Both the position numbers and the translations under genes were made by a program. From a virus, in IMG/VR virus record IMGVR_UViG_3300042090_003226, positions 1-33,606 of that record: a DNA stretch of 33,606 nt. One strand, 5' to 3'. The notes under the pieces are model-generated. The model was given only the letters and a program-made list of their open reading frames with translations, searched no databases and was not told the DNA's origin. This document shows positions 29,284 through 33,606 of the stretch, piece by piece (within the stretch, counting starts at the first letter, position 1; the number at the start of each line of letters is the position of its first letter).

Positions 29284-29707
29284 TTCGCTCCAGTGGAGTT
29301 AAGTATATAATTCCCAAACTTTGAGAGGCGAACGAAACGACGTGAGCGCAGTTCTGGAAGTTAAGGCCCCACGCTCCGATCTTCGGCTTTGTGATTAAGT
29401 CTTTGATCTTCCCCGAAGCGAACGCGGTGAATTTTTCTTCTTTCTCTTCGTCCGAATCCGCTCCGCTCACTTGTACCGAGCCTTTGATGATCTCTTCCAG
29501 CAAGTCGCATTCGTCGTTCAGGTGGCCCCAGATCAAAGCGGAGTGGCCGTCATCGACCAAAGCGGAGGTTACGAGGTCAGATTGGAAATCGAACAAGAAC
29601 GACGGCATAAACTTTGGAGCGAATCCGGAGTTGGTCCCGAGTTGCGTCTTTTCTTCGATGAAGTCTTTGTAACTGAGCGCCACTTTGTGCCCCGCTATTG
29701 TCGGCAT
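29276..29707 (-). pseudogene. SNF2-type phage helicase remnant, interrupted by cassette 3
   Basis: The N-terminal MPTIAGHKVALSYKDFIEE, then SGFAPKFMPSFLFDFQ, is typical of phage SNF2-like helicases. It jumps at about residue 50 straight to the C-terminal helicase domain: ALIWGHLNDECDLLEE, SVQVSGADSDEEKEEKF, LITKPKIGAWGLNFQNCAHV. Roughly 300 residues with Walker A and DEAD-type motifs are missing. The frame then enters cassette 3 after SFASQS and ends at 29276. Joined across the cassette it would continue SFEQYYQ, the expected motif, before stopping. The start is ATG 29707, overlapping the previous TGA (TGATG). Confidence 0.75.
29294..29315. repeat. Cassette 3 right TIR
   Basis: Reads TGGAGTTAA, then G, then TATATAATTCCC on the plus strand. 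AAACTTTG follows at 29316-29323. Confidence 0.87.
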
Positions 29708-29931
29708 CACAGTTTCCCTCGACACACTCCGCAGTTACCCACCGAAGCGTACCCGTGCGGACAGTCCGTTAAATTGATTGCCTGCGAAGGACCGTCAGAA
29801 GCCATCGAGCACGGACCCGCATGATTAAGTGGACGCTGGCAATAAGTCGTTATCATTCCATTGCTCCCATCTTTCGCGATGACGTTCCGACACAGAGCAT
29901 GAGTAGAAAAATCAAAAGGTATCCTCGTCAT
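29707..29931 (-). CDS. Small Cys-rich protein
   Basis: A 74-residue protein beginning MTRIPFDFSTHALCRNVIAK, with YCQRPLNHAGPCSM and the C-terminal DCPHGYASVGNCGVCRGKL. The paired Cys/His residues suggest one or two zinc sites. The ATG at 29931 overlaps the TGA of the HTH gene (ATGA), and its TGA overlaps the helicase remnant start. A longer in-frame version to 30027 is unlikely. Function unknown. Confidence 0.65.
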   Translation of the reverse strand: MTRIPFDFSTHALCRNVIAKDGSNGMITTYCQRPLNHAGPCSMASDGPSQAINLTDCPHGYASVGNCGVCRGKL

Positions 29932-30125
29932 GCTCTCACCTGACGAATAGAAACGATCCCGTCCCGCTCGAATCTTTCCACCGTCCGTAAGATGTCCGCT
30001 GGAGGCTTCCCATGGTACAGCCACCACGCCAATGTGTTCATGTCTACACCTAGCATCCCCGCAAACTCCGCTACCTGGATGCCACGCTCTTTACGGAACT
30101 TCTGTAGCATCTGACTTGGACTCAT
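29928..30125 (-). CDS. Small helix-turn-helix protein
   Basis: A 65-residue protein: MSPSQMLQKFRKERGIQVAE, then AGMLGVDMNTLAWWLYHGKPP, a Cro/CI-type HTH in which VAEFAGMLGV and MNTLAWWLYHG form the two DNA-contacting helices. It could be a phage regulator. The ATG at 30125 overlaps the TGA of the 53-residue gene (ATGA); the in-frame extension to 30299 corresponds to that gene's sequence in another frame and is unlikely. Confidence 0.7.
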   Translation of the reverse strand: MSPSQMLQKFRKERGIQVAEFAGMLGVDMNTLAWWLYHGKPPADILRTVERFERDGIVSIRQVRA

Positions 30126-30283
30126 TTTGATCTCGCTTTCTTCCGAAGATTTAAGATGTCTCCTACGTGTACCGGCTTCTTCTTCTCGATTTCCTTTGTC
30201 CACCATTCCTTGAGACTCCAGACCACCAGCAATCTTTCCTTCGGTCCCCAGATGTATTCCTTCTGCAAATTTGCAGTTTTCAG
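30122..30283 (-). CDS. Small Trp/Lys-rich protein, probable CTG start
   Basis: A 53-codon frame containing LQKEYIWGPKERLLVVWSLK, EWWTKEIEKKKPVHVGDIL and NLRKKARSK. It has no ATG, GTG or TTG at its 5' end except a TTG at 30268. A CTG at 30283 overlaps the TGA of the zinc primase-like gene (CTGA) and lies 7 bases after AAGGA, the best-placed ribosome binding site. The 3' end overlaps the HTH start by ATGA. The 14-bp dyad overlaps codons 4-8. No family is recognised. Confidence 0.5.
   Translation of the reverse strand: MKTANLQKEYIWGPKERLLVVWSLKEWWTKEIEKKKPVHVGDILNLRKKARSK
30263..30276. repeat. 14-bp dyad motif, copy 6 (perfect)
   Basis: CTGCAAATTTGCAG, a few bases after the end of the CHC2-type gene and within the start of the 53-residue frame. 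Confidence 0.75.
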
Positions 30284-30780
30284 GATGGGTTCCTTTCAAA
30301 GTACAACTCCCATAACCGATCCCATCCCCAGAGCTTCACGAAACGAGCCGTCTTCGCTTCCCGTTCTCGAATAGCTTTCAATCTTGGATCCAATGAAACG
30401 ATGCGACGGTCTAGGGAAGCAAGTACCCTGTCGAGTCGGTAATGATTGCCAGCTAGGTACGCGCCTGCCGGAGATATGAGTGCCCGTTTCAAGTCGCGCA
30501 AGGCGTGAAGCGTCTGCTCCCCTTGAAGCCTTCTGTAGGCCTCGGGAGTCATTCGATGCCTATCTTCCCCCATTAAATCTTTCCACGTCATCCCTAGCGC
30601 CCGCAGAACCTCACCCTGAGTACAGCCAGCCGACATACACTTGAACACTACTGGATGTTTTTTACCTTCACCTATCGACAACGATGGGTGCTTATCCGGA
30701 TGAGCTGGACATCGCGCTATCCAATGGCCTCGACGTAGACGTTTAGCTCCTACCAATGCAGCAAACTCTTCTGCTCTCAC
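30280..30780 (-). CDS. CHC2-type zinc-binding primase-like protein
   Basis: A 166-residue protein. HWIARCPAHPDKHPSLSI, then VVFKCMSAGCTQGEVLRALGM, gives the C-x2-H ... C-x4-C CHC2 zinc finger of DnaG-type primases. The C-terminal part is helical (RLQGEQTLHALRDLKRALIS) and no TOPRIM domain follows, so it is a zinc-binding module alone, perhaps helping template recognition in replication. I use GTG 30780, overlapping the helicase TGA (GTGA); the in-frame extension to 30879 runs into the helicase gene. Confidence 0.8.
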   Translation of the reverse strand: MRAEEFAALVGAKRLRRGHWIARCPAHPDKHPSLSIGEGKKHPVVFKCMSAGCTQGEVLRALGMTWKDLMGEDRHRMTPEAYRRLQGEQTLHALRDLKRALISPAGAYLAGNHYRLDRVLASLDRRIVSLDPRLKAIREREAKTARFVKLWGWDRLWELYFERNPS

Positions 30781-32321
30781 GCTTCCACCTGGGGCTGATT
30801 TTTCTCGTTGCGTTTCGACTTTGCCCACGAAATCCGTTTGTGTTTGTCGAACTGCCGAACCGCATACGTCGGCTCCCATGGCTGCTTTCTCAAACCATTA
30901 GGCCAGGTGCCAAAGTGATCCTTGAATCCGTGCGCGGCCCACCCCTCGCTGTAGCCGCGCTCGCGAGCGAGAAACAACATTCCAGAATAAAACTCCTGCT
31001 TTTCTTTTTGAGTGGGTTCGCTTTTCTTCTCGCGCTTTTTCTTCACTGCCTGATCGTATTCCCACTGCGTCATCTGAACGAGGAATGCCGGAACGAAATC
31101 TTTGGCCATTCCCTTTAGTTCAGGTGGAACTCCGCATCGTGGACAGATTGGGCGATTGTGCATGAACCCGCACTTCTGACAAGTGATTTGCACCCGTTCG
31201 ACTTTCTTGCGCTGCTCCTCCAAGTGCTCAACCTGTTCTTTCCCTTTAACTAATTCCCAATCGCGTGGCAGTTCCAAACGCCCGTGACGATACACATTGC
31301 CAGAGTGATCGTGATACTGGAGATTGGCCTTCCCTAAAAATGGCCGCATTCCGCGACCGCCCGATTGGAGGTATTTGATTATGCTCTTCGATGGAGCCGC
31401 ATCCACGATACAAGAAATGCAGGGAATATCTGTACCTTCCACATAAACCATCGCGTTGCAGATGACTTGTATTTCTCCGGAATTAATATCAGCAAACACG
31501 CGATCTCTGATCTCGTTGTCCGTGTCTCCGTCGATGTGGACCGCGTTCACCCCAGCTGCCTTGAACTGATTCATCAAGTGAATCGAGTGCGCCACGCCGG
31601 AAGCAAATACCATTGTTTTGCGATCAGCGGCATAGCGAGTCCAATTGTCAACGATGTCGCCGATCAGAACCGTAGCGTCCATCACTGCTTCCAACTGCGC
31701 TTTGTTGTAATCTCCGGCAGTCAACTTCACTCCGCTCACGTCGGGAATGATCCCAACTCGGTAATCGACCGGAACAAGATAACCATGTTCGATGAGCCAC
31801 GGCATATCTGGAGTTCTCACCATCCGGTCGAATATGTTTCCCAATCCAAAACCATCGTTTCGTATCGGCGTTGCCGTCAGTCCTAGAATCTTCGCCCCTT
31901 GCTTTTTATAGTGGTCGATCACTGCTAAGTGGCGCTCCGATCCGGCGCGGTGAACTTCATCGACAACGAGGAAATGAGCTTCCGGGAAAGACTGGTATTT
32001 CCTTCTCGCCCACAAAGTGTCAATCGAGGCTACTTGCACGTCGGCCCATTCCATCGGCGCGTGCTTTGCCATGATGATTCCGGTTTCGATCCCAGCATCT
32101 ATGAGTTTGCTCACAGTCTGCGCGACGATTTCTCTACGGTGAGCGAGAACTAACACTCTTTCCTGCGCGTGCTCTCGGCGCATAGCAATCAGGTGCGCTC
32201 CGCTGATCGTCTTTCCTGCCCCGGTCGGAGCCTGTAGCAAAACCGATTGAACACCCTCGTTGTACGCTCTCCAGACTTCCCGGTTCGTCGTCAGTTGGTA
32301 ATCCCTCAAAGATAGGCTCAT
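30777..32321 (-). CDS. SF2 DEAD/DEAH-type helicase with C-terminal zinc finger
   Basis: A 514-residue superfamily 2 helicase: LRDYQLTTNREVWRAY (Q-like motif), LLQAPTGAGKTISG (Walker A), FLVVDEVHRAGSE (DEVH box), ILGLTATPIR (motif III), VVHS-like VFADINSGEIQVICNAM, and LQSGGRGMRP (motif VI). Near the C-terminus is CQKCGFMHNRPICPRCG, a rubredoxin-like zinc ribbon. It probably acts in replication or recombination. ATG 32321 overlaps the TGA of the DnaJ-type zinc gene (ATGA); the in-frame ATG at 32357 is less likely. Confidence 0.92.
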   Translation of the reverse strand: MSLSLRDYQLTTNREVWRAYNEGVQSVLLQAPTGAGKTISGAHLIAMRREHAQERVLVLAHRREIVAQTVSKLIDAGIETGIIMAKHAPMEWADVQVASIDTLWARRKYQSFPEAHFLVVDEVHRAGSERHLAVIDHYKKQGAKILGLTATPIRNDGFGLGNIFDRMVRTPDMPWLIEHGYLVPVDYRVGIIPDVSGVKLTAGDYNKAQLEAVMDATVLIGDIVDNWTRYAADRKTMVFASGVAHSIHLMNQFKAAGVNAVHIDGDTDNEIRDRVFADINSGEIQVICNAMVYVEGTDIPCISCIVDAAPSKSIIKYLQSGGRGMRPFLGKANLQYHDHSGNVYRHGRLELPRDWELVKGKEQVEHLEEQRKKVERVQITCQKCGFMHNRPICPRCGVPPELKGMAKDFVPAFLVQMTQWEYDQAVKKKREKKSEPTQKEKQEFYSGMLFLARERGYSEGWAAHGFKDHFGTWPNGLRKQPWEPTYAVRQFDKHKRISWAKSKRNEKNQPQVEA

Positions 32322-32458
32322 ATCTCGAAGTACCCGTATCCGTCGCACTCCTCGCAATCAAAACCTTCGACCGAAACTCCAGTTCCACTGCAAGCGCGAC
32401 AAGGAATACAATCGTCCTCAAATCCTAGTTCAGCTTCGTCATTTTCAAATTCCGCCAT
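32318..32458 (-). CDS. Small DnaJ-type zinc-finger protein
   Basis: A 46-residue acidic protein: MAEFENDEAELGFEDDCIPC, then RACSGTGVSVEGFDCEECDGYG. The two C-x2-C-x-G-x-G motifs are those of the DnaJ cysteine-rich zinc domain. It starts at ATG 32458 with AGGG nearby, and its TGA overlaps the helicase ATG. Small phage proteins of this kind accompany helicase or replication genes; the role is unknown. Confidence 0.75.
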   Translation of the reverse strand: MAEFENDEAELGFEDDCIPCRACSGTGVSVEGFDCEECDGYGYFEI

Positions 32459-32576
32459 ATATACCCTATATACCTAAGAGCCTTTGACTTTGATCTTAAA
32501 GACTTTGCTATATGACGGTGGTTTTGACTTTTAGAGACGATCAGTATCTACGATACTGATAGAGTCATAATCACAA
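32459..32576. promoter_or_regulatory. Intergenic region with perfect palindrome
   Basis: At 32540-32560 the arms ATCAGTATC and GATACTGAT surround TAC, a perfect 21-bp inverted repeat that could be an operator or a hairpin. AAAGTC occurs three times on the minus strand between it and the DnaJ-type gene, and TATATA-rich sequence (32455-32472) just upstream of that gene could hold a -10. No complete promoter is convincing. Confidence 0.45.
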
Positions 32577-32969
32577 TCACACCCCCTGCAGATGCTTAGC
32601 ATCAGCATTGCATATTCTATTTCCGTTGCCATTCTCGCTGTTAAGTCTTTTCGTTCTAACAGATTCCCACATTTTCTTCGCTGCTCCGGCTCGTTTTGCG
32701 TATGATTTAGAGGCTCTTTCGCGCTCAAATTCGAGCCTCTTGTTTTTGCCTTTCGGGAAAAATTCACGCATTACTGCATCTACATTGCATCTGCTTTGCT
32801 GATCCATAGCAGATGCTATGCAGTAGCGTTCTTTGGAAGTTTTGGGGAGTGATCCTTTTTGCCAATAGTGCATGAGAAGCAGCAGGTACGCCCCGTGTTG
32901 CCCTTGATTGAGATGAGCGGTGTCCCCGAGGTAATCGCCGACATAAAGAGGCATCCATGCTTTACTCAT
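32577..32969 (-). CDS. DUF1376-family replication-associated protein
   Basis: A 130-residue protein matching DUF1376: MSKAWMPLYVGDYLGDTAHL, then GQHGAYLLLLMHYWQKGSLP, YCIASAM, and VMREFFPKGKNKRLEFERER, with a basic C-terminal tail (RAGAAKKMWESVRTKRLN). DUF1376 proteins resemble phage replication initiator N-terminal domains. It precedes the zinc protein and helicase genes, consistent with a replication role. The ATG overlaps the end of an 11-codon leader-like frame (CTATGAG). Confidence 0.85.
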   Translation of the reverse strand: MSKAWMPLYVGDYLGDTAHLNQGQHGAYLLLLMHYWQKGSLPKTSKERYCIASAMDQQSRCNVDAVMREFFPKGKNKRLEFERERASKSYAKRAGAAKKMWESVRTKRLNSENGNGNRICNADAKHLQGV

Positions 32970-33014
32970 AGGCGATCTCGCTCACTGATTTTCAATCTCA
33001 TTGTTCGCACCTAA

Positions 33015-33056
33015 GCTCTTGTCGGGCCACGGGTGCGAATCGTGGCCCGCAAGAGC
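33015..33056. other. Strong stem-loop upstream of the DUF1376 gene
   Basis: GCTCTTG and CGGGCCACG (33015-33031) pair with CGTGGCCCG and AAGAGC (33041-33056) around a 9-base loop GGTGCGAAT, with one small bulge. There is no T-tract on the minus strand. It may be an mRNA-stabilising or regulatory hairpin or a factor-dependent terminator between the two genes. Confidence 0.55.
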
Positions 33057-33088
33057 GTTTCAAAATCCTTCTGGCGAAGGCACTTGAA

Positions 33089-33117
33089 ATACTAAACAAT
33101 CGCAGTGAAACAGTAAA
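33089..33117 (-). promoter_or_regulatory. Possible sigma70-like promoter
   Basis: On the minus strand TTTACT (33117-33112) is followed after 17 bp by TAGTAT (33094-33089), a moderate match to a sigma70 promoter. It would transcribe the hairpin and the DUF1376 gene. The match is weak enough to be chance. Confidence 0.3.
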
Positions 33118-33130
33118 GAGCTAATTTCGG

Positions 33131-33147
33131 CCTGCAAACCTTGCAGG
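33131..33147. repeat. Dyad motif, copy 7 (expanded variant)
   Basis: CCTGCAA-ACC-TTGCAGG, the same arms as the 14-bp dyad with one extra central base, directly after the stop of the DUF7694 gene. Confidence 0.6.
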
Positions 33148-33606
33148 TCACTTCTTGAGGCTCGCTTCGAGTCGTTGCTGCTTTAGAACCTCGATAGCCT
33201 CAGTTGACATTCCTTCCATTTCGCTGTGCGTGACGCCAGAGATTCCGACAGTGATTTCAGGAGGCAATGGAATCTCGCAGTCGGTCGGACGCCACAGATG
33301 CAGGCAAAACTCGTGATTGTTGATCCACTTCGATTTCGGGGGATGGAGCTGCATCACGGTTTCTTCGTCGTCCCAGAAAAGAGATTTCACGAAGCACATC
33401 TCTTGCCAGTTCGGGCAGTGCTTGAACAGAGACACGCTGACGTGCTCCCAATTGATGCCGATAGAAGCGTCCCCGCTCGACGCGATAATGCGGAGTTCTC
33501 GCCCGCAAGGTCCGGGGACCAAGAACGCTCCGAAGTCTTCGCGTGGCTCCGAAGCATACGGACCAGTTCTGAATCGGTATTTCTCTAATGTCCGAGATAA
33601 TTTCAT
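33148..33606 (-). CDS. DUF7694-domain protein
   Basis: A 152-residue protein matching DUF7694: REDFGAFLVPGPCGRELRII, a WEHVSVSLFKHCPNWQEMCF segment, then FWDDEETVMQLHPPKSKWIN and CLHLWRPTDCEIPLPP. The family is widespread in phages and plasmids with unknown function. It starts at the ATG that ends exactly at the window edge (33606), so its ribosome binding site cannot be seen and a longer protein is possible. An EVLKQQRLEASLKK tail completes it. Confidence 0.75.
   Translation of the reverse strand: MKLSRTLEKYRFRTGPYASEPREDFGAFLVPGPCGRELRIIASSGDASIGINWEHVSVSLFKHCPNWQEMCFVKSLFWDDEETVMQLHPPKSKWINNHEFCLHLWRPTDCEIPLPPEITVGISGVTHSEMEGMSTEAIEVLKQQRLEASLKK

Larger units (their letters stand above)
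28253..29315 (-). mobile_element. Single-gene TIR cassette 3 (1063 bp)
   Basis: Bounded by 22-bp inverted repeats of the shared family (28253-28274 and 29294-29315; 18 of 22 match each other). It is flanked by AAACTGTG (28245-28252) and AAACTTTG (29316-29323), 7 of 8 matching. It contains only a Dam-like adenine methyltransferase. It interrupts a helicase remnant inside a conserved motif, which reads correctly when the element plus one direct repeat is removed. The weaker repeat matches suggest an older insertion than cassettes 1 and 2. Confidence 0.82.

Noticed and set aside
20810-29315. TIRs interpreted only as promoters or start-associated sequences
   Set aside because: The copies occur downstream as well as upstream of each gene, in inverted orientation, and with 8-bp direct repeats outside; excision restores reading frames. 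A promoter function could exist in addition.
32455-32476. Seventh copy of the cassette TIR
   Set aside because: It shares only TATATA-like sequence and lacks the GGGA and TCCC ends, a partner and flanking duplications.
33015-33056. tRNA gene
   Set aside because: GGTGCGAATC recalls a T-loop, but no acceptor, D or anticodon arms can be built around it.

Overview
The window is 33.6 kb of a contractile-tailed bacteriophage (myovirus) genome. It has no host housekeeping genes, rRNA or recognisable tRNA. Nearly every gene is on the minus strand and genes are tightly packed. Start codons repeatedly overlap the preceding stop (ATGA, GTGA, TTGA, TGATG), and I used this to correct many starts and to recover genes shorter than 60 codons. 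The virion proteins resemble the E217/BcepB1A/cyanophage Pam3 type of myovirus: DUF1073 portal, DUF2213 protease, DUF2184 capsid, DUF4054 adaptor, DUF3383 sheath, DUF3277 tube, and a Pam3-like plug. The host cannot be read from the sequence; a Gram-negative bacterium is a guess. No integrase or lysogeny repressor is evident here.

Transcription runs from right to left. At 33606-25000 lies a replication and regulation block: a DUF7694 protein, a DUF1376 protein, a DnaJ-type zinc protein, an SF2 helicase, a CHC2-type zinc protein, HTH and ribbon-helix-helix regulators, an HNH protein and an N4/N6 DNA methyltransferase, with many small proteins. At 24200-16700 lies a block of small proteins and large glycan-modifying enzymes: a glycosyltransferase-sulfotransferase fusion, an FkbM methyltransferase-glycosyltransferase fusion and a further GT2 enzyme, plus a Mu F-like head protein. 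At 16700-8180 are the small and large terminase, portal, protease/scaffold, cement, capsid and adaptor genes. At 8180-1 are the neck, sheath, tube, chaperone, tape measure, Dit-like, plug and hub genes; the hub runs off the left end.

The most striking structure is a family of three single-gene cassettes at 20810-21168, 24196-24892 and 28253-29315. Each is bounded by a 22-bp terminal inverted repeat of one shared consensus. Each is flanked by an 8-bp direct repeat that looks like a target-site duplication (two exact, one 7 of 8). Each carries one gene preceded by a ribosome binding site, with its stop codon inside or next to the far repeat: a small unknown protein, a C5 cytosine methyltransferase and a Dam-like adenine methyltransferase. 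None encodes a transposase. Removing cassette 1 plus one direct repeat joins two fragments into a clean 59-codon reading frame that dovetails with both neighbours. Removing cassette 3 regenerates the conserved HSFEQYYQ segment of a phage SNF2-type helicase, itself a degraded remnant. These look like non-autonomous mobile gene cassettes moved in trans, which I do not recognise as a described system.

Other notable points: seven copies of a 14-bp dyad (CTGCAAATTTGCAG or a close variant) scattered through coding sequence in different frames; an HNH gene between sheath and tube that leaves the tube without a standard start codon; a probable -1 frameshift in the tail chaperone; a lone plus-strand zinc-ribbon gene between terminase and portal; and a 42-bp-period repeat inside the Dam gene.
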